Source: Trebonia sp963767685
GTDB lineage: Bacteria > Actinomycetota > Actinomycetes > Streptosporangiales > Streptosporangiaceae
Length of the DNA: 64,000 bases
Reading direction: 5' to 3'
Assembly: GCA_963767685.1 (NCBI GenBank)
Contig: CAVYEZ010000015.1
Coordinates: 1-64,000, forward strand
The translations under genes and the position numbers were made by a program. Under the pieces are notes generated by a model, which saw nothing but the letters and a program-made list of their open reading frames with translations, was not told where the DNA came from and did no database searches. Every line of letters starts with the position of its first letter. The stretch's first letter is position 1. This document shows positions 56,444 through 64,000 of this stretch, piece after piece.

Positions 56444-59415
56444 CCAACTGCCTCCAGGAAGGGAAGGGGCACGCGCGTCAGGCCGACCGCCTGCCAGATG
56501 AGCTCGTCGGTCTCACCTACGCCGCGCCAGGTTCCGTCGGAGGATGCCACGGCCGCGGCCGCCCCCGGCAGCAGCACGGTGGTGGCCGAGCGGGTGGCCA
56601 GGTCCCAGATGCGGGCGGTCCCGTCCCGGCTCGCCGTCGCCAGCAAGCCGCCGCTAAGGTCGAAGCTCATCGCGGTGATCCCGTGCACGTGACCGGCCAG
56701 CATGGTCGCGTCCGCCCAGTCGGGGAGCGTCCCGGTCGCGCCCGCCGCGTACACCAGGACGGTGCCGTCGGCGCAGCCGGCCGCGAGCGTCGTGCCGGAC
56801 GGGCTCGCCGTGAGGACGGTGGCGCGGTATCCGCGCAGGGAGTGGCACGCGGTTTCCTTGCCCGCCGCCAGGTCCCAGATGCGGATGGTTTCGTCGTCCC
56901 CGGCCGACGTGAGCAGGCCAGGGCGGGGGCCGAACGCGACCGTGAGGACGGCGCCTTTGTGACCAGTCAGCTCCCACAGCAGCCGGGTGCCCTCCCAGAC
57001 GCTGACGACCGACTCCGCCCAGGCGGCGGCAACTCGCTTGCCCTCGTGGTCAGCCGCGACCGCCCGGGCCCGTCCGGTCCGTCCCGGCAGGGCCTCCGCC
57101 TGCGTCCCGTCCACAGCGTTCCAGGTCCGTACCACTTCTCCGGCGGTCACCAGCCGCCGCATCCCGCCCCCCAGGAAAGCCAGGCACTCCGCGGCCTGCG
57201 CTGAGTCCGCGGCCCAGGTCGGCACCAGCGACCCGCTCGCCACGGCGAAAGACCTCAGCCCGGCCCGCTTGTCGCTGACCACGAGCTGGGCGTCGTCCGG
57301 GGCGACCGCGACCGCGGTCACCGGACTGCCCGTGGCCCTGTTTGCCCGCATGACGCGCCTGGACGGGTGCCACAGGCGGAGCGACCCGTCGCTGCCGCCA
57401 AGCGCGAGCGTGCCCGATGCGGTAAACGCGACACCGGTGATGCTCACGTCGGCGCCTTCCAGGGCCTGGGCACGCGCGGGATCGTCCGGGCGAGCGAGGT
57501 ACACGCGGCCCCTGGCGTCATCGACCATGGCCGTGAAGCCGCCCTCCGGGCTGAGAGCGGCGGCCCGCAGCGGAATACCCGCGATCCCGGTCTCCGCCGC
57601 GGTGCCGTCCTGCCCGGTACCGTCGAGCCAGGCCCGCGGGCCTGTCGCGCCGACGCTGAGCCAGCGCTCGCGGGCGTCATCCCAGGCCAGTGCCAGCACC
57701 CGGCCGGCCCGCGGTCGGCTCACGCCGGGCAACGTGCCCGGCGGGTCGACCCACGCGGTTTCTAGGGGCACCCCGTCAAACTCCGCCGCCCCGGCTGCCG
57801 CGTTCACGGGTGAGGCCGCGGCTAGCTCCGCGAGGTCCCAGACGCGGACCTTACCGTCCTCATCACCGGTGGCCAGCCGCATGCCGGTGCCGTCGAACCC
57901 CAGGGCCGTTACCTCGGCGCGGCCGGGCAGCCCCGCGGCGAGCAGCGGCTCGCCCGGGTCGGTCACGTCCCAGAGCAGCAGCCGGCCCTCAACGCTGGCC
58001 GCGAGCCAGCCGCCCAAGGGATCGAGAGCGAGGCAGCGGACGCGCAGCGATGAACCGGTCAGGCCGGGCACGGTACCGGGGAGGTAGCGGCAGGCGGTCC
58101 CCGTCACGACGTCCCACGCCCTGACGTTCCCGTCGTCCGTCGCGACGATCAGCAGGTCACCGGGACCGGCGGCCATGGCGCGCACCCGCGCCCGCGCGGA
58201 CCAGGAGCGCACCGGCAGGCCGGAGTCGGCGAGCCAGGCCGTGATGACCCCGTCCCCGTTGGCGGAGGCGAGCCAGCGGCCCGCCGCGTCGGCGGTGACC
58301 AGCCGCCATCCGTGGCGCCCGGGCCGTGTCTGCAACGGTGACGATACGGGCGGCGGGAGGAAGGCCCAATCTCCCGGATCGAGGGGACCCGCGACGCGGG
58401 CGGGAGCGGGACGCCGCACCAGGATGCGGCGTCGAACGGAAGCACGCACGGGCGCCGGCTTCGCCGGCGCCCCGGCCTCGGGGCTCACGGTGGCCAGGTC
58501 CGGCGGAACCGGGTAGGTATGAGCCGGGACCGCGGCGGACTCGAGCCCCGTGACCGCATCCGCGCTGTCCGCGGAGCGCCCGGGTGAGCCGGGCACGGGG
58601 GACGGCCGGGTTCTGTACAGATAGGTGAGCAGGCCGGCGGCCGTGGGGCGGCTGGCCGGGTCCTTGGCCAGGCAGGCGGTGATGATGTCGAGCAGCGGCT
58701 CGGTGAGGGAACGCAGGTCGGGAGGCTTGTTGACGATGGCGTAACTGGTCTTGGTGAAGTTGTCGGCGTCGAACGGGGCGTGGCCGGTGGCCGCGAAGAC
58801 GAGCACGCTGCCGAGGGAGAACATGTCGCTGGCGGGGCCAACGGGGCCGTCATCAAGCTGCTCGGGGGACAGGAAGGCGGGGGTGCCGACTACCACCCCG
58901 GTGCCGGTCAGCCGGGGATCGCTGTTCGTCCCCACCGCCTTCGCAATGCCAAAGTCGATGATCCGGGGACCGTCGCTGGCCATGATGATGTTAGGCGGCT
59001 TGAGGTCCCGGTGAACCAGGTCACGGGAGTGAATGGCGTGCAGGCCCTCGGCGAGCGCGGCCGCCAGCTGGTGCACCGCCCCCGGGTCGAGCGGGCCGTC
59101 GCGATCGACCCGGGCCTGCAGGGACGGACCCCGGACATACTCCGTTACCATCCACGGCGGGTTCGCGTCCGGGTCGGCTTCGACCACGGCGGCCGTATGG
59201 TAACCACCAACCAGCTGGGCGGCCTTGACCTCTCGCCGGAACCGCGCCCGGAACTCCGGGTCGTCGGCCAGCTGGGGGCGGATCAGCTTGACCGCCACCG
59301 GCCGGCCGCTCGGCGACTCCCCGAGGTAGACGATCCCCATCCCGCCGACGGCAAGCCGTTCGACCAGGCGGTAAGCAGCAACATGACGCGGATCACCGTC
59401 TTGCAGCGATGCCAT
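56440..59415 (-). CDS. Ser/Thr kinase fused to a WD40 propeller
   Basis: 991 residues. Kinase 1-265: LAVGGMGIVYLGESPSGRPV, Lys43 in VAVKLIRP, HRD135-137 in LVHRDLKPPNIIMASDGPRI, DFG at 154, and GTPAFLSPEQLDDGPVG. It appears catalytic. Linker 275-345 is Pro/Ala-rich and without a membrane helix. WD40 repeats follow from about 355 to 980 (for example VRAWDVVTG, VRVWDLAELAA, IRIWDLAAG, ARIWDLATRSAT), probably two propellers. The protein is cytoplasmic, unlike the membrane kinase at 30307. It is coupled to the coiled-coil protein downstream. Similar kinase-WD40 genes occur in filamentous actinomycetes with unknown roles. Confidence 0.75.
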   Translation of the reverse strand: MASLQDGDPRHVAAYRLVERLAVGGMGIVYLGESPSGRPVAVKLIRPQLADDPEFRARFRREVKAAQLVGGYHTAAVVEADPDANPPWMVTEYVRGPSLQARVDRDGPLDPGAVHQLAAALAEGLHAIHSRDLVHRDLKPPNIIMASDGPRIIDFGIAKAVGTNSDPRLTGTGVVVGTPAFLSPEQLDDGPVGPASDMFSLGSVLVFAATGHAPFDADNFTKTSYAIVNKPPDLRSLTEPLLDIITACLAKDPASRPTAAGLLTYLYRTRPSPVPGSPGRSADSADAVTGLESAAVPAHTYPVPPDLATVSPEAGAPAKPAPVRASVRRRILVRRPAPARVAGPLDPGDWAFLPPPVSSPLQTRPGRHGWRLVTADAAGRWLASANGDGVITAWLADSGLPVRSWSARARVRAMAAGPGDLLIVATDDGNVRAWDVVTGTACRYLPGTVPGLTGSSLRVRCLALDPLGGWLAASVEGRLLLWDVTDPGEPLLAAGLPGRAEVTALGFDGTGMRLATGDEDGKVRVWDLAELAAASPVNAAAGAAEFDGVPLETAWVDPPGTLPGVSRPRAGRVLALAWDDARERWLSVGATGPRAWLDGTGQDGTAAETGIAGIPLRAAALSPEGGFTAMVDDARGRVYLARPDDPARAQALEGADVSITGVAFTASGTLALGGSDGSLRLWHPSRRVMRANRATGSPVTAVAVAPDDAQLVVSDKRAGLRSFAVASGSLVPTWAADSAQAAECLAFLGGGMRRLVTAGEVVRTWNAVDGTQAEALPGRTGRARAVAADHEGKRVAAAWAESVVSVWEGTRLLWELTGHKGAVLTVAFGPRPGLLTSAGDDETIRIWDLAAGKETACHSLRGYRATVLTASPSGTTLAAGCADGTVLVYAAGATGTLPDWADATMLAGHVHGITAMSFDLSGGLLATASRDGTARIWDLATRSATTVLLPGAAAAVASSDGTWRGVGETDELIWQAVGLTRVPLPFLEAVG

Positions 59416-59538
59416 CGTGCCCCCTGCTGCCCGCCGTGAAGGGACCTGCGCACCTGCCCCGTTAGCGCGCTATGTTCATGGTATGCAATGAAGTGCCGGG
59501 ATAGCAGGGGGTCTGACCGACACCGGTTCCGCGCGTCA

Positions 59539-60183
59539 TCACGGTCCCTGGAGGTACCGGATGGCGGCGATGACCCGGCGGTTGTCGCTGTCCGACGGTG
59601 CCAGCCCGAGCTTGGCGAAGATGCTGGCCACGTGCTTTTCCACGACGCCGGGGGAGATGAAGAGCGTGGTCGCTATCGCGGCGTTGGAGCGCCCTTCGGC
59701 GATCAGCGCGAGCACGTCCCGCTCGCGCGCGGTGAGCGGGCCGACCGAGTCGGTCCGCTTAAATAGCTGCCTGACGACCTCCGGGTCAAGCACGGTGCCG
59801 CCGCGGGCCACGCTCGAAATGGCCTCGATGAAGTCGCTCACGTCGGCGACGCGGTCCTTGAGCAGGTAGCCGACGCCGCCGGGGGAGCTGGCCAGCAGCT
59901 CCGCCGCGGCCTGGGCCTCGATGTACTGAGAGAAGACGAGCGTGCCCACCCCTGGATGGTCACGCCGGATCGCCATCGCGGCCCGCAGCCCCTCGTCGGT
60001 GTGCGTCGGCGGCATGCGCACGTCGACGACCGCCACGTCGGGCTGGTGCGAAGCGACCGCTCGCAGCAACTCCACGGCGTTCCCGACCGCCGCCACCACC
60101 TCGTGCCCCCGCCGGGCCAGCGTCTGGGTGAGCCCGTCGCGCATGATCGCCGCGTCCTCGGCGATGACGATCCGCAGCCCCAT
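59539..60183 (-). CDS. NarL/LuxR-type response regulator
   Basis: 214 residues. Receiver domain: RIVIAEDAAIMRDGLTQTLA with D8/D9 and VAVVDVRMPPTHTDE with the phosphoryl Asp, then YLLKDRVADVSDFIEAI (Lys). The LuxR helix-turn-helix is LTARERDVLALIAEGRSNAA then IATTLFISPGVVEKHVASIF. It pairs with the upstream histidine kinase: the ATG overlaps the kinase stop (TGATG at 60181-60185). It probably controls the upstream ABC transporter operon. Confidence 0.9.
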   Translation of the reverse strand: MGLRIVIAEDAAIMRDGLTQTLARRGHEVVAAVGNAVELLRAVASHQPDVAVVDVRMPPTHTDEGLRAAMAIRRDHPGVGTLVFSQYIEAQAAAELLASSPGGVGYLLKDRVADVSDFIEAISSVARGGTVLDPEVVRQLFKRTDSVGPLTARERDVLALIAEGRSNAAIATTLFISPGVVEKHVASIFAKLGLAPSDSDNRRVIAAIRYLQGP

Positions 60184-61430
60184 CAGGCGCTCACCGGAAG
60201 CTCGACCGTCACCGTCGTCGGACCGCCCGGCGGGCTCTGCAGGCTCAGCCGCCCGTCGACCGTCTGCACCCGGTCGGCCAGCCCGGCGAGTCCCCCGCCC
60301 GGCTTCAGCCGGGCGCCCCCGGCCCCGTCATCGGTCACGCTCATCACCAGTCTCCCGTCGACTTCACGCGCGCTGATCTTCACTTGCCCCGCGCCGGCGT
60401 GCTTGGTCACGTTGGCGAGCAGTTCCGCCGCGCAGTAATAGGCGATCGCCTCGATGGCCGGCGACGGCCGCCGCGCGATCTCCACGGTCGCCGTGGCGGG
60501 CACCGCGCTCGCCTCCGCGAGCACCGCCAGCGCGGCGGCCAGGCCGCGGTCGAGGACGGCCGGGTGAATCCCCCTGGCCAGGTCCCGCAGCTCGGCCAGG
60601 GTCTCCTTGGCGTTGCGGTGGGCGGCGCTGGCCAGTTCGATCGTGCCCGCCGGGTCCGCCGCCTGCTCGAGGTTCTCCTTGATCTCGCCGAGCGTCATCG
60701 CGAGCGCCGCGAGCCGCACCTGGGCCCCGTCGTGCAGGTTGCGCTCGATGCCGCGCAGCCTGGCCTCCGCCTCGTCCACCACGCGGGCCCGGCGCTCGGT
60801 GAGCTCCCGTTCGCGCTCGGCGGCCGCCGCGATCCGCGCCTGCGCGTCGCGCTCGACCTCGAGCCGGGCCGCCCGTTCCGCGAGCGCCGCGTACTGCGTC
60901 CGCCGGTACCGGTAGGCGACGGAATCGCCGAGCACCCACGCGGTCAGCGTCAGGCCGCTGACCCCGGCGATCGCGAGAATTACCGCGGTCCCGGCGTAGG
61001 GCTGGTGCGCCGGGCTCCAGCGGGTGACGGCGGCGGCCCCGCCGGCCAGGCAGAGGACCAGGCCGGCGATGGACACCCGGCGCGGCCGGTGCGCGGCCAG
61101 GGTGTACAGCAGCACGAGGATCGCCAGGTCCGCGTTGGACGGCTGCAAGGCGAAGACCGGGCCAGGGCCGCCGAGCTGGATGCCGTCGGCGATCTGCAGG
61201 GCGCCGATCACGGCCGCGGTCGCGAACGCCGCCACCGGGTACCGGCGGCGCGGTATCACGGTGGCGGCGAGCACGATGCTGACGACCACGTAGCCCACCT
61301 GATTGGGCACTCCGGCGGAGATGTCGCCGAACTGCGCCGCGCTGAACGCCAGCAGCGCCGCCGCCAGCAGGGCATCGGCCCATCGCGGGTGGCGGCGCCG
61401 CCAGGTGTTCGCCGTCTTCAGCACGTACAC
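60183..61430 (-). CDS. HisKA_3-type sensor histidine kinase
   Basis: 415 residues from GTG 61430 (61424 possible); the frame is open upstream but overlaps the permease. Five or six N-terminal helices (ALLAAALLAFSAAQFGDISA, VVVSIVLAATVIPRRRYPVA, VLCLAGGAAAVTRWSP) precede a coiled coil. The phospho-acceptor is in LRGIERNLHDGAQVRLAALA (His), and the HATPase has AELLANVTKHAGAGQVKISA (N box), DDGAGG and GGGLAGLADRVQTVDGRL (G box). It is fourth-from-left in the ABC/two-component operon. The ligand may be a lantibiotic- or bacitracin-like peptide removed by the ABC exporter; inferred from layout. Confidence 0.85.
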   Translation of the reverse strand: MYVLKTANTWRRRHPRWADALLAAALLAFSAAQFGDISAGVPNQVGYVVVSIVLAATVIPRRRYPVAAFATAAVIGALQIADGIQLGGPGPVFALQPSNADLAILVLLYTLAAHRPRRVSIAGLVLCLAGGAAAVTRWSPAHQPYAGTAVILAIAGVSGLTLTAWVLGDSVAYRYRRTQYAALAERAARLEVERDAQARIAAAAERERELTERRARVVDEAEARLRGIERNLHDGAQVRLAALAMTLGEIKENLEQAADPAGTIELASAAHRNAKETLAELRDLARGIHPAVLDRGLAAALAVLAEASAVPATATVEIARRPSPAIEAIAYYCAAELLANVTKHAGAGQVKISAREVDGRLVMSVTDDGAGGARLKPGGGLAGLADRVQTVDGRLSLQSPPGGPTTVTVELPVSA

Positions 61431-61446
61431 AGCGTAAGTCCGCGGG

Positions 61447-62289
61447 CTAAGCGTCGCGCCGGCTGAACAGCAGGGCGCCGATGACGAGCAGGACGACCGC
61501 GTAGCCGCCGAGCACCGCGAGCTCGCCCCAGGCGGAGAACAGGTGCGGGTCGAGGCTCGCGCTCTTGCTGGCGGTGACGTTGTTGACCGCGACACCGCCC
61601 GGCAGCCAGCGCTCCATGTCCGCGTACCAGGAGCTCGGCAGCGCCCGGGCGATCTGCGGCAGCAGGAACAGCGCGCCGAAGGCGGCCGTGATCGCGCCCG
61701 CCGTGCTGCGCACGATCGCGCCGAGCCCGAACGCCAGCAGGCCGGACAGCGCCACGTACAGGGCGCCGGCGACCACGGCCCCGAGCACGCCCGGCTGGGC
61801 CAGCGTCGCCGTCGAGTGCGTGCCGCGCAGCAGGTACTGACCGACGAAGAACGCGGCGAAGCTCGTGACGAGCGCGATGACCAGCGTCACCGCCGTCAGC
61901 ACGGCGGCCTTCGCGCCGAACAGCACGCCGCGCCTCGGCATCACCGCGAGCGACGTCCGCATCATGCCCGTCCCGTACTCCGATGTCATCACGATGGCGC
62001 CGAGGACCACGATGACGAGCTGGCCGATCAGCGCGAGCCCGACCAGGCTCGTCTGCGTCGGGTCGAACCCGGTCTGGTCCTGCGGCGCCATCTGGGACCA
62101 GTGCGCGGCCGTGCCCGCGCAGTCCGCGATGGCCCACCCGACGCCGGCCAGCACCAGCAGGATGAGGGTCCAGTAGGTAGACCGCACCGAGCGGATCTTG
62201 GTGAGTTCCGAGCGGAGCGTGCCGACGATGCCGTCCCGCGCGCTCAGCGCCTGCGCCGGCCGGGAAACCCCGGCGATCACTGTTGCCAT
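61447..62289 (-). CDS. ABC-2-type transporter permease
   Basis: 280 residues with six helices: STYWTLILLVLAGVGWAIAD, LALIGQLVIVVLGAIVMTSE, YGTGMMRTSLAVMPRRGVLF (conserved loop of ABC-2 permeases), AAVLTAVTLVIALVTSFAAF, GALYVALSGLLAFGLGAIVR, and GELAVLGGYAVVLLVIGALL. It forms the membrane part with the ATPase encoded 11 bp upstream. It ends 16 bp before the histidine kinase start. Confidence 0.85.
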   Translation of the reverse strand: MATVIAGVSRPAQALSARDGIVGTLRSELTKIRSVRSTYWTLILLVLAGVGWAIADCAGTAAHWSQMAPQDQTGFDPTQTSLVGLALIGQLVIVVLGAIVMTSEYGTGMMRTSLAVMPRRGVLFGAKAAVLTAVTLVIALVTSFAAFFVGQYLLRGTHSTATLAQPGVLGAVVAGALYVALSGLLAFGLGAIVRSTAGAITAAFGALFLLPQIARALPSSWYADMERWLPGGVAVNNVTASKSASLDPHLFSAWGELAVLGGYAVVLLVIGALLFSRRDA

Positions 62290-62300
62290 GTCAAAGCCTC

Positions 62301-63230
62301 CTAAGCCACGTGCTGACGGTCGGGCAGGGCCGCGTGGTACTCCACGCTGTCCGCGGTGAGTTCCATGAACGCCTGCTCAAGCGACACCCTGGCCGCCGAC
62401 AGGTGGTGCACCGGGACGCCGGCGGCGAAGGCAACGCCGCCGACCTCGGCCTCGGCCAGCCCCTGGACCCGCAGTCGGCCCGGCTCCGCCTCCGGGGCCA
62501 CGGAGCCGCCCGCCCGGGTGAGCGCGCGCGCGAGCGCATCCGGCGCCGGCGTCTGCACCAGCACCGTATTGCCGGAACCGCGGGCGATGAACTCGGCCAT
62601 CGGGCAGTCCGCGACGAGCCTGCCCTTGCCGACCACGATGAGGTGGTCGGCGGTGTTCTCCATCTCCGACATCAGGTGGCTGGACACGAACACCACCCGG
62701 CCTTCGGCCGCCAGCGACCGCATCAGCGTGCGGATCCACACGATGCCCTCGGGATCGAGCCCGTTCACCGGCTCGTCGAACATCAGCACCTGCGGATCAC
62801 CGAGCAGCGCCGCCGCGACGCCGAGCCGCTGGCTCATGCCGAGCGAGAAGCCCTTGGAGCGCTTGCCCGCGACGTCGGACAGCCCGACGATGCCAAGCAC
62901 CTCGTCCACTCGGCGCACCGGGATGCGGTTGGTCTGCGCCAGGCACAGCAGGTGGCTGCGCGCGCTCCGGCCGCCGTGCACCGCCCGCGCGTCGAGCAGC
63001 GCGCCCACCTCGTGCGTCGGGCTGGCCGCCCGGCGGTGCGTCCGGCCGTCGACCGTGACCGTCCCGGCCGTCGGCCGGTCGAGGCCGAGGATCAGCCTCA
63101 TCGTGGTGCTCTTCCCGGCCCCGTTGGGGCCGAGGAAGCCGGTCACCACGCCGGGTCGCACCCTGAAGTCCAAGTCGTCGACCGCGAGTCTCGACCCGTA
63201 CCTTTTAGTCAGTCCGCGAGCCTCAATCAT
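62301..63230 (-). CDS. ABC transporter ATP-binding protein
   Basis: 309 residues. Walker A is TGFLGPNGAGKSTTMRLILG, the signature-like loop is KGFSLGMSQRLGVAAALLGD, Walker B is QVLMFDEPVNGLDPEGIVWI, and the H-loop is VFVSSHLMSEMENTADHLIV. The C-terminal 80 residues form an accessory domain. It is of the drug/antibiotic exporter (BcrA/CcmA-like) type. First gene of the operon: ATPase, permease, histidine kinase, response regulator. Start ATG 63230. Confidence 0.9.
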   Translation of the reverse strand: MIEARGLTKRYGSRLAVDDLDFRVRPGVVTGFLGPNGAGKSTTMRLILGLDRPTAGTVTVDGRTHRRAASPTHEVGALLDARAVHGGRSARSHLLCLAQTNRIPVRRVDEVLGIVGLSDVAGKRSKGFSLGMSQRLGVAAALLGDPQVLMFDEPVNGLDPEGIVWIRTLMRSLAAEGRVVFVSSHLMSEMENTADHLIVVGKGRLVADCPMAEFIARGSGNTVLVQTPAPDALARALTRAGGSVAPEAEPGRLRVQGLAEAEVGGVAFAAGVPVHHLSAARVSLEQAFMELTADSVEYHAALPDRQHVA

Positions 63231-63402
63231 TGCCGTCCTCCCTGTTCAGCGGGATTTCCTCGCAAAACTGACGTTACGGAGAGCAGTCGTTGGACGGCAG
63301 CCGGCGCTCCCCCAACTTCGGTCTGGGGGATAACCTCCAGGCGAAGAATTCCGGCCGGAAACCCGGGCACTACTACTGCGGCGACGACTTCTGGGGGCGA
63401 CG

Positions 63403-63747
63403 ATGCAGAAGCTTTCACTCGACGCGCTGGCGCGCGAACTCCTCGGCCATGCGGTCGAGGGCGGGAAACCGGGCGACAGCCGCGCGTCGCGGACGGTCGT
63501 CGGCGGGCACGAGAAGTCGCTCCGCCAGACCGTCATAGCGCTCGCCAAGGGCGCCGCGCTCGCCGAGCACGCCAGCCCGGGCGAGGCCACGCTGATCGTG
63601 CTCCGCGGCCGGGTCACCCTCACGGCGGGCACCGAGTCGTGGGAAGGCCGCGAGGGCGACCTGCTCATCCTCCCGGACGCCCCGCACAGCCTGACCGCGC
63701 TGGCGGACTCCGCCGTCCTCCTCACCGTCGTCAAGCACGCGGGGTAG
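63403..63747 (+). CDS. Small cupin-domain protein
   Basis: 114 residues from ATG 63403. QTVIALAKGAALAEHASPGE then ATLIVLRGRVTLTAGTESWE and GDLLILPDAPHSLTALADSA follow the two cupin motifs, though the first His pair is reduced to H-x-S-P-G-E, so metal binding may be weak. It is divergent from the ABC operon. Role unknown; similar proteins are found near stress regulators. Confidence 0.7.
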   Translation: MQKLSLDALARELLGHAVEGGKPGDSRASRTVVGGHEKSLRQTVIALAKGAALAEHASPGEATLIVLRGRVTLTAGTESWEGREGDLLILPDAPHSLTALADSAVLLTVVKHAG

Positions 63748-63758
63748 CGGCCGGGTCC

Positions 63759-63863
63759 TGGAACCGGTCCCGCTGCCGGCCGCGATGCCCGCGGACCTGC
63801 GCAGGAAGATCATGGGGCGAGAACGCCGACCGGCTCTACGGGCAGCGCCTCCGCCGCGGCTAA
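63759..63863 (+). pseudogene. Amidohydrolase-2 C-terminal remnant with frameshift
   Basis: Starting just after the cupin stop, LEPVPLPAAMPADLRRKIM, then after one extra G in a GGGG run ENADRLYGQRLRRG and a stop at 63861-63863. This is the C terminus of family 2 amidohydrolases (…R.KIL.ENADRLYG). Everything upstream is missing. It is not the missing part of the remnant at 52545 unless a rearrangement separated them. Confidence 0.5.
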
Positions 63864-63941
63864 AGCGATGAGTTTTACCGGTGCGGGCCGTCCTCCCTGG
63901 TGACCGCTAGGATCAAGTCCCGTGCTAAGGATGATGCGCCA

Positions 63942-64000
63942 GTGAGTGAACTGCCCGACGACGTCCGCCGCTTGTTCAGCGGAGCCAACACCGCCCATCT
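63942..64000 (+). CDS. F420-dependent PPOX-class oxidoreductase, 5' end only
   Basis: GTG 63942 opens VSELPDDVRRLFSGANTAHL and runs off the window. It matches the start of small F420-binding split-barrel proteins (xELPDDVRxLLdGANyAHLAT). The family reduces F420-linked substrates in the cytoplasm. Nothing else can be said from 20 codons. Confidence 0.55.
   Translation, partial: MSELPDDVRRLFSGANTAH

Noticed and set aside
53672..56692. 1006-codon plus-strand open frame
   Set aside because: Antisense to the dehydrogenase, coiled-coil protein and kinase genes; rich in His/Arg/Asp as expected from the complement of GC-biased codons, with no domain.
62283..63863. 526-codon plus-strand open frame
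   Set aside because: Antisense to the ABC ATPase, then passes the cupin in another frame; only its last 14 codons coincide with the amidohydrolase stub.
1..64000. tRNA, rRNA, riboswitch, transposase or integrase genes
   Set aside because: None recognised on reading both strands. The mobile-element idea for the left end rests on regulator types and repeats only.

Overview
The window is chromosomal DNA from a high-G+C Gram-positive actinomycete. The evidence is very strong GC bias at third codon positions, frequent GTG starts, two DUF574-type SAM methyltransferases, F420-type oxidoreductases, a DUF222/HNH (13E12) nuclease, an ECF42 sigma factor with its DGPF partner, and Ser/Thr kinases. The gene families are typical of soil Streptosporangiales or Streptomyces relatives, but I cannot name a genus. 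No rRNA, tRNA or CRISPR array was seen.

Accessory left end (1-10.8 kb). Bases 1-3.5 kb hold a run of regulator genes of the kind carried by actinomycete integrative elements (XRE-like, GntR-like and a small cupin-like protein). Almost every one is broken by single-base indels. From 3.7 to 7.9 kb the DNA is visibly more A+T-rich and carries a hypothetical protein, a small acidic ORF, a PD-(D/E)XK nuclease-like protein and an ApeA-like HEPN protein. The last two form a plausible uncharacterised defence pair. Five copies of one intergenic repeat (4.61, 8.01, 9.01, 9.44 and 10.77 kb) divide 4.6-10.8 kb into segments of one gene or one gene group, like cassettes.

10.9-30 kb: MFS exporter, DUF574 methyltransferase, VIT remnant, a 38-aa membrane peptide, and a MerR/membrane protein/FAD monooxygenase operon. 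Then AMP nucleosidase, CsbD, TetR, a Ddn-like protein, a HesB-like protein without cysteines, and a nucleoside salvage cluster (PfkB, ADP-ribosylglycohydrolase, divergent NCS1 permease). A MNT/HEPN toxin-antitoxin pair follows, with its HEPN frameshifted, then a CDF transporter and zinc-independent L31. After these come two scars where truncated genes abut (ArsR/acyltransferase, SDR/MarR).

30-45 kb: membrane Ser/Thr kinase, an envelope redox cluster (secreted protein, DUF6529 membrane protein, Rieske lipoprotein, convergent ECF sigma), the DUF222-HNH nuclease, a DHA2 exporter, a CPA2 antiporter, a second DUF574 methyltransferase, ECF42+DGPF, kynureninase and Lgt.

45-64 kb: an RHH antitoxin coupled to a degenerate Fic/Doc-like protein fused to an exported domain, MarR, an S41 peptidase, AraC, a D-aminoacylase-like amidohydrolase, and an aldo/keto reductase followed by a truncated lactonase. 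Next come hemerythrin, a 2-hydroxyacid dehydrogenase, and a translationally coupled kinase-WD40/coiled-coil membrane protein pair. A four-gene ABC transporter/two-component operon, a cupin, an amidohydrolase stub and the start of an F420-dependent oxidoreductase complete the window. The frequent one-base disruptions are either real decay or assembly error; read support would decide.
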